64,000 nucleotides of DNA from Hyalella azteca (lineage: Eukaryota; Arthropoda; Malacostraca; Amphipoda; Hyalellidae): contig NW_025939222.1 in assembly GCF_000764305.2 (NCBI RefSeq), positions 1-64,000 on the forward strand. Direction: 5' to 3'. Within the stretch, counting starts at the first letter, position 1. Every line of letters begins with the position of its first letter. Below are positions 24,820 through 34,537 of the stretch, piece after piece. The translations under genes were made by a program, and so were the position numbers. The notes under the pieces are model-generated. The model did no database searches. It was not told where the DNA came from and saw only the letters and a program-made list of their open reading frames with translations.

Positions 24820-25195
24820 CCTTTAACCACTGCTATAGTTACTCCTATGATAATTTCCATTATAATAAATTTATCATAATGCACTGATACGTCGTTGAAG
24901 TAGTAGTATACCTAGAGCATTTCTTTAATAATATCCATGATAATCCGTTTTTTTTAATCCACTAACACTGATTTTTACTCCAGCACTGGCCTATTCAGTA
25001 TTCAGGAACTAGTGAAAAAACAGGATTGATACGTACTAGCATTAACCTGGCATGGATTTTTTATTAATCCATTATAATTAAATATATTAATTATTCATAA
25101 TAATAAATTAATCCACTAAAACCGCGCATAAGCGGCATACCTACCGGGATGGATTATTCTATTTATTCATTGATGATCCTTGACAATCCATTGAT
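24820..25195. other. AT-rich intergenic, no gene
   Basis: Repeated TAATCCACTA/CATGATAATCC-like words; nothing coding. Confidence 0.4.
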
Positions 25196-25199
25196 TTGT

Positions 25200-25474
25200 C
25201 CTTATAACTTCAGCGTTAGCTTATAACTTCAGCGTTAGCTTATAACTTCAGCGTTAGCTTGTAACTTCAGCGCTAGCTTATTACTTCAACGTTAGCGTAT
25301 AACTTCAGCGTTAGCTTATAACTTCAGCGTTAGCTTATAACTTCAGCTTTAGCTTAAAACTTCAGCATTAGCTTATAACTTCAGCGTTAGCTTATAACTT
25401 CAGCGTTAGCTTATAACTTCAGCGCTAGCTTATTACTTCAGCGTTACCGTACCACTTCAGCGTTAGCTTATAAC
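25200..25474. repeat. 19 bp minisatellite, cut off by an assembly artefact
   Basis: About 14 copies of CTTCAGCGTTAGCTTATAA with point variants (GCGCTAGC, ATTACTTC). The array ends abruptly at the Nextera junction adapter, so its true length is unknown. Confidence 0.92.
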
Positions 25475-25512
25475 CTGTCTCTTATACACATCTAGATGTG
25501 TATAAGAGACAG
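25475..25512. other. Nextera mate-pair junction adapter (assembly artefact)
   Basis: CTGTCTCTTATACACATCT is followed directly by its reverse complement. This is the Tn5 mosaic-end circularisation junction used in Nextera mate-pair libraries. It is not genomic. It shows that an untrimmed read was used in gap filling. Confidence 0.97.
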
Positions 25513-25660
25513 GTTAAAAGGCAAGTTGTTATATGGAGAATTTTATTAAATCTTATGTTACTTTCCTTGCATGCAAATAATTTCTCAATAGCATAACTCG
25601 TCTTCAGACCTGCTCTCTTTACTGCTCTCTATTTTGGCCTACTTTGCCTATCCATAGGTC
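25513..25660. other. Misplaced 148 bp copy of 21473-21620
   Basis: It is identical to the upstream segment, begins exactly at the adapter and ends at the gap. It fits the other end of a mate-pair molecule of about 4 kb and should not be read as a real duplication. Confidence 0.93.
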
Positions 25661-25731
25661 NNNNNNNNNNNNNNNNNNNNNNNNNNNNNNNNNNNNNNNN
25701 NNNNNNNNNNNNNNNNNNNNNNNNNNNNNNN
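25661..25731. other. Sequence gap (71 N)
   Basis: Unresolved bases between the artefactual copy and the 40 bp minisatellite. Confidence 1.
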
Positions 25732-25990
25732 ACTTGTGGACGGGGAGTGATCCATCTGGCTCTGACTGCTGACTTGTGGACGGGGAGTGATCCATCTGGC
25801 TCTGACTGCCGACTTGTGGACGGGGAGTGATCCATCTGGCTCTGAGTGCTGACTTGTGGACGGGGAGTGATCCATCTGGCTCTGAGTGCTGACTTGTGGA
25901 CGGGGAGTGATCCATCTGGCTCTGAGTGCTGACTTGTGGACGGGGAGTGATCCATCTGGCTCTGAGTGCTGACTTGTGGATGGGGAGTGG
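25732..25990. repeat. 40 bp minisatellite at gap edge
   Basis: Six to seven copies of a 40 bp unit starting ACTTGTGGACGGGGAGTGAT and ending CTCTGAGTGCTG. The left copies differ at CTGACTGC. The open frames on the minus strand are a result of the repeat and are not a gene. The array probably continues into the gap. Confidence 0.93.
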
Positions 25991-26455
25991 CACATACAGC
26001 ATCATGCCCGCTCCACACGAGCACACTCACGGAAATGAATGAGACATAGTCCAGCCCCAACGTCCCCCCTGCCACCAGCCCCCCTCCTCCCGCCACCACA
26101 CCCCTGCCACCAGCCCACCTCACCCCCACCCCTGTCCCCCAGGAAGTTCGGTGGCAGCGTGATGGCACGTGGCTATGGCCACCACCACACCCCTGCCACC
26201 AGCTCGTGGTTGAGCCGTTCGTCCTCATTATTATTATTATTATAATGAGGCTCGTTATTATTATCTTATTATTATTATTAACAAAATGTCACTTAATGAA
26301 AAATTAATGCATCATTGGTCATCACAAAATTGTTCATAGAATGTCATTGATAGAATTCTGCACCAGGCAACATAGAATGAAAATTAATTAACCTAAACAA
26401 TGATTTATTCCTCCTAAAAAATGATGGTTTCACGAAAATAATCCTTTCTGTTTCA
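25991..26455. other. C-rich stretch and (ATT)n tract
   Basis: 26040-26145 is very C-rich (CCCCTGCCACCAGCCC repeated). It is followed by an acceptor-like CCCCCAG at 26140 and a short open segment of unknown meaning. 26229-26281 is an (ATT)n microsatellite. No gene can be supported. Confidence 0.4.
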
Positions 26456-26459
26456 GGTG

Positions 26460-27245
26460 TGTTTTTACAATCTTCTTTTGTTATAATGGATTCACTTAAC
26501 ACAATTAAAATGGTGCTAAATTACAAGCCCAGTCCTGCAAGTTTATAGATACAGAAGAAATGCTATATGGCTGCTGGGATGAAGCCTGCAGTACACAAGG
26601 TTGTTGTCAATGCTCAATGGCGTGTCCTTGGATAATGTAATATAACATCAATAATACAGTGATGCATGGACATCGTAATATCATATCAATAAAGACAAAA
26701 CAGGTACAATTCACAGAAAATTTCATTTATTCTATATCTACATTATCTACACAGGATGAGTTGGACTTCAGAGTGCTGTTAGTAATAGACAAGTACACTC
26801 TACATGCTTCAAACGTTTAAAATTGAGGTTTATTTGAAGTGTCTTGAATTACCCCATTCCCATGGATAATTTAGGACACTTTATTTTGCAAAAAATTTGG
26901 GCACCTTAAGAATAGCAAATGGAATTTTTCAGAGATGCCATGCAATAGCCCTCGCAAAGACTTTTAAAATGAGCTCAAAATTGTCAATGAAATGTTTCTT
27001 GGTTAGAAGTTATTGACAAAAAATGTTCAAAATTGTCCCCTATTACCCTGTTTGACTATCAATTTTTAGCATTTTTTCAGGGAATTTTTAGAGCTAGTAG
27101 ATGTATAATTTCTTAACTTCCTTTATGCTACATAGATAGGGAGAATGTTTAAGTTTTGCAATATTTTAATTTGTTTCACTGCTATACGGTAACATTTTTA
27201 CACCATGATGGAGGACTGTCTTGATTTACCACACCAGTTCCTGTT
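26460..27245. mobile_element. Rearranged relative of the 1.4-2.7 kb transposon
   Basis: 26540-27056 matches the left part of the 1419-2716 element in inverted orientation (shared words include GAAATGCTATATGGCTGC and ATAGCCCTCGCAAAG). The + frame reads ELDFRVLLVIDKYTLHAS, which here keeps the Asp missing from the other copy. 27057-27240 matches the other element's right end in direct orientation. The copy is thus a head-to-tail rearrangement. It ends about 160 bp before the Ariadne start codon. Confidence 0.6.
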
Positions 27246-27401
27246 TGCTGCTATTATCTTATGTTTGTTTTAAAGTAAACCACACTTTCCTAACCAAAAA
27301 GTTCTTTGAAAGGAAACTCAAAAGTATTAAAAGTCCCTTGAACAGCTTTCATTCTGATTTTATGATAATCCATTCTAATATTTTTCTTCAACAGATTCAA
27401 T

Positions 27402-30400
27402 ATGGAGCAAGATTATCATTATGATAGTGATGGTGGAAATGAGTCAAGTGATGTTGATGTGGGACTTGATTTTGGTGGTGATGGTGAAGAAAGAATTGGC
27501 CCTGCTAACCGTTACATCAGAGACAATGAGGACCTGGCTTATGAAATTCTCTCAACTGAAGATGTTTCAGAACACATGCTTGAGTTCATCAAAGAATTCA
27601 ACAGTGTTGTCAAGGTCAGATCTCATTAAGGCTCTAAGATCCATGGTATCATTAATATACATACATGATAATTGGTATGTATATAAATATATGGGTAATA
27701 TATAAGTATATAATGTTTGGTATATAAGTGCATGCCAGTCTCAGATCATACTGGAGCAACATCCAAGTTCATTTGTTAAATAATCATTTGAGGCATCAAT
27801 TACTATTTAGATATTTATTTTCATATATTTATCTCTGTATTAACTGAAAAAATTCATATAAGGAATTTAATTGTAAAATGTCGTTCAATAATCTTGCAAT
27901 TTAAGACAAATAACGTTGACTTCATTCTATTTCATGTTTTTCTAGTTCATGTTCTTCAAGAACAAGTTTTATTCATGTTGTGTTACCATTCTGTGTCAAC
28001 AATGCTCACCATTCTCAATTGTCATGCTTGAAATCAACACTTTGAGATGTATATTCCATAATGTTTCCCATTTTGTATGGCCATTTATGACATACGTATA
28101 CATATTGAATGTAGTGAGTTTCGCATTTATTGAATGAAATTTTTTTCATTATAATCACTATCTACACTTCCAATTTGAATGTAGTACTTAGATGTAAAAT
28201 ATTTTGAATTTTTTCATATCCTATCTGTAGGTAATCAAATTATCAACATTTCATTTGATTGGTTACTTGCCTGCTTTAGTTGATTGTTGAAAAAATTGCC
28301 CTAAACTTCTTAGTCAAACAATTATGTACCTATACATATACATGAAATTTTAATTAGGTCCCTGTCCTGATATCTAACACTGCAGCACATCTGTTGCCAG
28401 GAATTAATTAGATTTATTAATTTTTCCTACCCAGGTATAATAATAAAACAATATATAATTTCTTGTATTGCAGATCCCCCACACAACAGCTCGGCTGCTG
28501 CTCAATCACTTCAGATGGGACAAGGAGAAGCTCATGGAGCGCTTCTTTGACAGCAACCAGGAGAAGCTTTTTGAAGAAGCACAGATTGCCAGTCCATACA
28601 AAAAGAAAGAAGTGGTAAGCTTTTTAAATAAATGGTTCTTATATACATTTAGAGGAGATTATATTATTATTAATGGAGATTATCTTGTTACACTGCTAAG
28701 TAAGCACAAATTGCAAGTTCATACAAAATGGAAAAAGTAGTAAGCTTGTTAATTAAATGGTATGTTTTTAATGTAGATTATCTCAAGTGAATTTTTTCTA
28801 TGAAATGAACTTGGATTTAGAACCTCTACCTATTCCTTTGAATTAAAATGATTTAGCACCTATATATGTAGTATTTAACTTTCTATTCATACATCTGGAT
28901 CCAAGGATTTTTACTACCAATGCCAGCAAAAAATAATATTTGAATTGTTTAGCAGCAAATTAGCAATAAAACTTATTCCTTGGTCTTCACTGGTCTCATT
29001 ACAATTTTGAAAGGCAACATAAATGTACATCAAGATGCCATAGAATTACCCTGTGAACACGTCTTTAATTTGCAGCCTGCCATGCAGTCCAGTTCAGGCA
29101 TGGAGGAATGTGCTATTTGCTGCCTCAAGATGCCATCTAAGGTGTGTTCTTATTGATATGTAACATTCATTTTGATATGTAACATTCTTGAGCAGCAACC
29201 CATTTGTCATCCATTGACTTGAATGAGTAGCCATCCATTTTGGATGGCAAACTTTGTTAACTCCAGATTTTGATGGCCTTTCCATCTACAAATACTGTTT
29301 ATACTCAACAAGATATCAGCCTTCCAATGTCTTGATGATGCAAGTTTTATATTAATAATTACATCTATTCCCAGAAGGATTATTTTACTGTTTATTTTAT
29401 TTAATCCTGCAGATGACATTGTATGTTCTGATGGAACGAGTACACTAGTACCAAGCTTGTATGTATTTTATTGTTAGAAAATTTCAAACCTCACTGGTTC
29501 ATGTTTTTTGCTGTACAATTGTAATATTGTAATCCCTGTTTTTGCTGTACCATTTTTGTCTTAATCATGCAATTGCCACCACTATTGTATGTTTTGCTAG
29601 TGTGAGTACATTATTATGAAGGTTATAGATTTTTTATTGTTGGTAAAAAACAATATGCTTAATATTGTTTTAATGGTACAGATGATGTCTGGGCTGGAGT
29701 GCGGCCACCGCTATTGTTTGTCGTGCTGGAGCGAGTACATTAGTACGAAGGTAGTAGACGAGGGCACGGGCCAGTGCATTACATGTGCGGGGTACAACTG
29801 TCCTGTGGTCGTGGAGGACAGTCAGGTTATGAGCCTCCTGAAGGACCCTAAAGTCAAGCTTATATACCAGCACAGAATATCCCAGAGCTTTGTTGAGGTA
29901 AGAATTTTTATTTGAACATCTTTTTTTTATATCAGAGTTTAGGTGAGGTAAAATGTTTAATGTTAAGCTTCTGTCTTATTTATGATTTTGATCTTGTTCT
30001 CCATAATAAATGTTGTGTGTTTTGGAAACCTGTTTGGTTTTGAGAGAGAGAGAGAAGGCTCCCCATACCAACCTATACCTACATGCCTCATACGTACCTT
30101 CTATTCCCCATACCTTTCATGTCCTCCATGCCGGGATGCCCCTTCTCACGCCCTCCATGCCCCTCCTCACGCCCTCCATGCTCCTTCTCACGCCCTCCAT
30201 GCCCCTTCTCACGCCCTCCATGCCCCTCCTCACGCCCTCCATGCCCCTCCTCACGCCCTCCATGCCCCTNCCGGCAGTGCAACAGACAGCTGCGCTGGTG
30301 CCCATTCCCCGACTGCAAGTTCGTGGTGAAGGCGCCCCACGCGGACGCCCGACGCGTGCAGTGCAAGTGTCAGCACGTGTTCTGCTTCAGCTGCGGGGCT

Positions 30401-30790
30401 AACTGGCATGGCCCAGTCAAGTGCAGCCTGCTCAAAGAGTGTGTCAAGAAGTGCGATGACGACAGCGAGACTTCCAACTGGATATCTGCTAACACCAAAG
30501 TCAGTTAGATTGGAATCCCTGAGTAAGATGTTAGTTGGTCAAGAAATGTGATGAAGTAAGTAAATTATAAGTGGGTCGAGATATGTGATGACGACAGCGA
30601 GACTTCCAACTGGATATCTGCTAACACCAAAGTGAGTTAGATTGGAATCCCTGAGTAAGATGTTAGTTGGTCAAGAAATGTGATGAAGTAAGTAAATTAT
30701 GAGTGGGTCGAGATATGTGATGATGACAGCAAGTTTTTCATATGGATATCTGTCATCACCGAACTGAGTTTCTTTTAAAGTATGTTCAAA

Positions 30791-30826
<36 letters not shown>

Positions 30827-31149
30827 TTTCCATGATTGATTCCCTTTCAACTCCTACCAATTCATCGACCCCTTGATTTCCGTCTTTGAACCCCTTTGGG
30901 AGTCAATATGTGCACCCTTGCATCCACAAAACAATTTTTCTGCCCATTTTACTGCAGCGAATATAAAGTGACCAAATACAAATAATTTGTATTGTGTACA
31001 GATGATTTATTTTGACAGGAGTGCCCTAAGTGTAGAGTGATCATAGAGAAGGACGGAGGATGCAACCACATGGTCTGCAAGAACGTCGCCTGCAAGTCCG
31101 AGTTTTGCTGGGTCTGCCTGGGACCCTGGGAGCCTCATGGCTCATTATG
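27402..31149 (+). CDS. ari-1: Ariadne-1 type RBR E3 ubiquitin ligase (ARIH1-like), C-terminus not seen
   Basis: An RBR ligase takes ubiquitin from an E2 onto a RING2 cysteine and then to substrate, often working with cullin-RING ligases. The exons are 27402-27614, 28474-28614, 29076-29141, 29682-29897, 30278-30499 and 31019-31149. The first five are in phase 0 and the last ends in phase 2 (329 codons plus 2 nt). An acceptor at 27393 puts the ATG in a second, non-first exon. The domains are an acidic N-terminus, a UBA-like domain ([15 protein letters not shown], about residues 80-105), RING1 ([13 protein letters not shown]), IBR ([19 protein letters not shown]) and RING2 ([13 protein letters not shown]) with the catalytic Cys at about residue 301, then [12 protein letters not shown]. 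The Ariadne autoinhibitory domain (about 200 aa in relatives) is not found on + up to 64 kb. Donors GTCAGA (exon 1) and GTCAGT (exon 5) are weak. Confidence 0.9.
28577..28761 (+). repeat. Duplicated 3' end of ari-1 exon 2 with its donor
   Basis: 28577-28634 (exon end, donor and intron start) recurs about 125 bp downstream at 28702-28761. The shared sequence runs from AAGCACA(A/G)ATTGC to GTAAGC...AATAAATGG. The copy's would-be exon ends AAAGTAG|TAAGC, so it is a stop rather than a functional exon end. Confidence 0.7.
29424..29629 (+). repeat. Two degenerate fragments of ari-1 exon 4 inside intron 3
   Basis: 29424-29461 and 29573-29629 resemble the exon 4 segment around 29702-29757 (coding [14 protein letters not shown]). 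The second begins GCCACCACTATTGTATG and includes GAGTACATTA. Roughly four of five positions match. Neither keeps a coding frame. Confidence 0.6.
30120..30269. repeat. 21 bp minisatellite abutting ari-1 exon 5 acceptor
   Basis: About seven copies of CACGCCCTCCATGCCCCTCCT run up to a single N at 30270. The exon 5 acceptor CCGGCAG ends at 30277. The repeat supplies the C/T-rich tract before the acceptor. The long open frames through it are artefacts of the repeat. Confidence 0.9.
30455..30765 (+). repeat. 132 bp tandem repeat carrying the end of ari-1 exon 5 and its donor
   Basis: The exon 5 end (GATGACGACAGCGAGACTTC ... ACACCAAA) plus intron start recurs at 30587 and, more degraded, at 30719. 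The second copy has donor AAA|GTGAGT, a better match to consensus than the native AAA|GTCAGT. Each copy includes GTTAGTTGGTCAAGAAATG. Confidence 0.88.
30797..30830. repeat. (TA)n microsatellite
   Basis: Dinucleotide run in ari-1 intron 5. Confidence 0.9.
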
Positions 31150-31223
31150 GTGAGTATGATGGATTTGTTGGACTAAAATTTATGATTTGGAACCTGCAAA
31201 GGTTGTCAATAATCTTCATGTAC

Positions 31224-31474
31224 AGGGTGGCCCAGTGGTTACAGTTCAGAGTACCATGATCGGCGCAGAGAGGCGCGGGTTCGATCCCAGCTCTGTGCAC
31301 CAGTTTCTGGTCAGAATCGGCGAGGAGGCCTGGCGGTTAAGCACAGAATTGGAGCAGTGAGTTGCGCGTTGGAGACCGCAGCAACATGCTGTGAATATTT
31401 TGCAATGTTAAGAATCGGCGGCAGTTCTACCGCCTAATGTTAAGCGCTGAAACCGTTGTTATTATTATTATTAT
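31224..31474 (+). mobile_element. Dimeric tRNA-derived SINE, copy 1
   Basis: The head has pol III-type boxes, A (TGGCCCAGTGG) and B (GGTTCGATCCC at about 31278). A second tRNA-like module follows: GAGGCCTGGCGGTTAAGC, then GTTGCGCGTTGGAGACC. The 3' part has AAGAATCGGCGGCAG and GCGCTGAAACCG, and ends in an (ATT)n tail. Two more copies lie on the minus strand at 39.5 and 61.4 kb. Confidence 0.85.
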
Positions 31475-31479
31475 GTCTG

Positions 31480-32095
31480 CAGCCAACATGAGGACGTGTA
31501 CTCATAACATCATGGTGAGTAGGTATGTCTGCAGCCAGCCAGACGTGGTGAGAACCAAGCATTGTATATTGAAATAACATTGAGTTAACGTTATTTCAAC
31601 GTTATTTGCCAGGTTGGAAGTCACAAGTCATCGACCATTTCAATAACGTCGAATTGACGTGTGAACGGTGAACATGGTTCACTAATATTCATTGCTCGAT
31701 TGATACGTTCATTTATTCCCATGTGCATTTTTTTGGCTAAATTGTTCTGTTGCGTCTGGCGAAGCTGCGCTTGTAACATTAGAGTCAGACCTTACAGCCG
31801 TTGGAACGACGTAGTGCAAGGAGAGGTCTGAGCGGCTGTGAGTCAGGTAGTCAGTCGTGTCCCGCCAGCCGTACACTGAGGTTCTAACCTGAACTTACCT
31901 CGCTTCGTTGCTAAGTTAGCGATCTTGTGCTCCAACGCTAGTTTGTGTGGCTGTGCTCTAAATGCTCCATCAAGCAGTGTAATGTCTATCGTGCTGGTTC
32001 TGTTATTTTTTAAACGTATCCCTTTCAAGTGCTCTTTGCTGAAATAAAACTACGTTTTATCCGTGTAACCGAAGTTTTAATGGAAGACATCCTAT
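31480..32095. other. No gene recognised
   Basis: It contains a short imperfect inverted repeat around TTGAGTTAACGTTATTTCAACG (31570-31610). No coding signal. Confidence 0.4.
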
Positions 32096-32290
32096 TGCAG
32101 TGGTTCCCAAAGTGGGCGATATCGCCCCCCTAGGGGCGGTGGAAAGATTTTGGGGAGCGGTAAGGAAGAACAGGGCGGTAGAGGGGCGGTAAGGGAGGCG
32201 GCAGTCCGAAGTCAGAAGTTCGAACGTTTGTTTGGCGATTTGTACACAACACGTGCAGCGCATAGTTTTTTCACCCAGATATGTTTTTTA
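32096..32290. mobile_element. hAT-like terminal fragment
   Basis: CAGTGGTTCCCAAAGTGGGC followed by GGGGCGGT repeats is typical of hAT transposon ends. No matching right end or transposase was found nearby; the fragment is cut by the foldback element. Confidence 0.5.
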
Positions 32291-32305
32291 ACCTCTCTTG
32301 GGTTT

Positions 32306-34422
32306 ACGTCTCGGACAAATTAACGGCCGGACTCGCGGCCGGTCTCACGACCAATTTCCCTAATTCAATGATCAAGTAATATCTCTCAAACTAATGAACT
32401 TAACTCGATGAAACTTGATACACATATTCATTAGGACCTAACAGTAATGTTAAGCTTGTGAAAATTTTTTGAATTTTGCCTTCATTTGTTTTTGCTATTG
32501 TTATATGGCAATACGGGCCAAAATTCACAGTGATCAAGGAATTTCTTCCAAACTACTGGGGCCGGATTATCAAATCATCGCTAAGTACACGTAGCGACTT
32601 ACGTGTGGCGTAAGTGCTGATATGAAGAAGTAACTCTAGCGGTGGTATTATCAAAACATTTGCGCGGGAAGCTACGTACAAGAAGCCGTACGTAGCTCTA
32701 CGCCTGCTCGGAGGTGTCGTAAGTGGAGTTACGTAGACGTTTTGAGTGTGCCGAAGCAATATAAAACTATTGATTTACTTGCAACACGGTGAATTGTGAT
32801 AGAATTTTGTCAATAATTCAACGTAGGCATAATATGTGATCGTGCTAAACGGTGCTTTTTGAGGAAAAATTTCAATTAAGTTATGCCAGCTAATTTCTTT
32901 TCCTTTTGTGCTATATATAATTTGCAAGCAAATCTTGATATTCGTATCTATAAGAGTTTTATGATCATTCTCTAAAATAATATCTTCATGACTTTTTGAT
33001 TCAAAACTAAGTGGAGTTTGACAAGCCAACCATTTTTCTAGCTACGTACACAAATTCCTCTCTTTCTCCGCTGATGGTTGAACTCCAACTCACAAAATGT
33101 TCTAAAAAGTCCTCAAATTTTGAATGGGAAAAATGTAATTATTTGCCTCGATTGCAAAAAATTACAATTAAGGCGTTGTCATTGCTATTTAGACAACGTC
33201 TCACTCATTTCTCCAAATGCTCCCTAGTCAGTCAACGCAGATGACGCTGACACAATACAACCTCCTTTCATCAACGCGCACTGCGTACTGAGTCGACAGG
33301 AGCTAGGAGCCTAGGAATGGCAAATTCGAAGCCTCTGATTGGTCAGTTAGTTGGATGGTTTCGATAATACCTTTTCAGATGAGTCTTGCGTAAGACAGTT
33401 TTGTTAAAGCCAAATTTTGACTGACTTACGCAATACGTAACTTTTTGAACGTAAGTACGAAAAGTTACGTATACTTAGCGAAGTTTCGTTAATCTCTGCC
33501 CAGAACAGTTTCAAACGAAATTTTGAATTTACAGTCCTTACTACCGAACGGTAATGTTTAGCTCGTGAAATTTTTTTTCTGTTGTGCCTTCGTTTTTTTT
33601 CTTTTCCCCTTCATTCGCGATTTAAACAGCAATACGTGCTTAAATTTGCAGTAATCAAGAAATTTCTTCCAAACTACTGAACAGATTTGAACGAAAATTA
33701 GTATTTAAATACCTAACCTCAGCAACGGTGATGTTTAGCTCGTTATAATTTTTTCGATTTTGCCTTCCTTTGCGAGTTATACGGCTATACGTATACGGCT
33801 ATAAGTAAACGGCTCATGGTTAAACCGGCCGGTAGAAAAGCCGATCGTTCCTCCTATATCTGTATAACTCGCGAGCGAAAGCAAAATAGAAAAAATGTCA
33901 CGAGCTAAACATCACCATCAGCTAAACATTTTGAACATCAAATATGTTCAAAATCTGTTCAGTAGTAGTTGAAAAGAAATTTCTTGATCGCCGCAAATTT
34001 AAGCGACAAATTACTTGGCGATACGGGCCGAATATAAGGAAGTGTGAAATCAAGAATGACTGTGAAATGGAAAAAAACTCGCAAACGAAGGTAAAATCGG
34101 AAAAAAATTATAAGCCAAAAAATCACCGTTTGGTAGTAGGAATTTATATTCAAAATTTCGTTCAAATCTGTTCAATACTTTGGAAGAAATTCTTTGATCA
34201 CTGCGAATTTCGGCCTGTTTCGCAATATACGCGTAACTAACGAATGAAGGTGAAATTAAAAAAAAAATTACGAGCTAAACATCACCGTTAGGTTCTGGTG
34301 AATACGTGTTCCAAGTTTCATAGAGCTGCGTTCATTAGTTTGGGAGATATTCGTGGTCACTGAATTTGGAGATGGGCAATTAGACCGGCCACGAGTCCGG
34401 CCGTAAATTCGCCCGAGACGTC
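32306..34422. mobile_element. Foldback element with multi-unit inverted arms
   Basis: The outer ends match in inverted orientation: ACGTCTCGG, ACGGCCGGACTCG and GGCCGGTCT at the left recur complemented at 34380-34422. Each arm contains about three related units of roughly 190 bp (AATTTCTTCCAAACTACTG, then CCTAACGGTGATGTTTAGCT). The units are direct on the left and complemented on the right, and meet near 33790-33840. A 940 bp insertion splits the left arm. No transposase lies inside. Confidence 0.75.
32558..33504. mobile_element. Nested Harbinger-like element inside the foldback arm
   Basis: The ends are inverted. The left reads GGGCCGGATTATCAAATCAT then CGCTAAGTA; the right, complemented, reads GGGCAGAGATTAACGAAACT then TCGCTAAGTA. 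It interrupts a unit that is intact elsewhere (CCAAACTACTG|AACAGATTT). The GGGC start resembles PIF/Harbinger ends. No clear target duplication was found and the short internal frames are not recognisable. Related short elements sit at 14051 and 53607. Confidence 0.6.
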
Positions 34423-34537
34423 CTAGGTTTCTAGTGTTGAAACAGTTAAAACAGCTGAAAAACATATTGGTTCACTAAATGGGGTTCTATTTGTGAAATG
34501 CACATTTGTGTTTAACCTTTCTCTTTTAAAATTGCAG

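Noticed and set aside
25513..25660. Genuine 148 bp segmental duplication
   Set aside because: Its start coincides exactly with the adapter junction and its end with the gap, so an assembly artefact is far more likely.
25619..26228. Long minus-strand frames through the 40 bp minisatellite
   Set aside because: They stay open only because the 40 bp repeat happens to lack stops in those frames, and they run into the N gap.
29982..30402. Overlapping + frames through the CACGCCCTCCATGCC repeat
   Set aside because: Minisatellite-driven frames fused to the genuine ari-1 exon 5; only the part after 30277 is coding.
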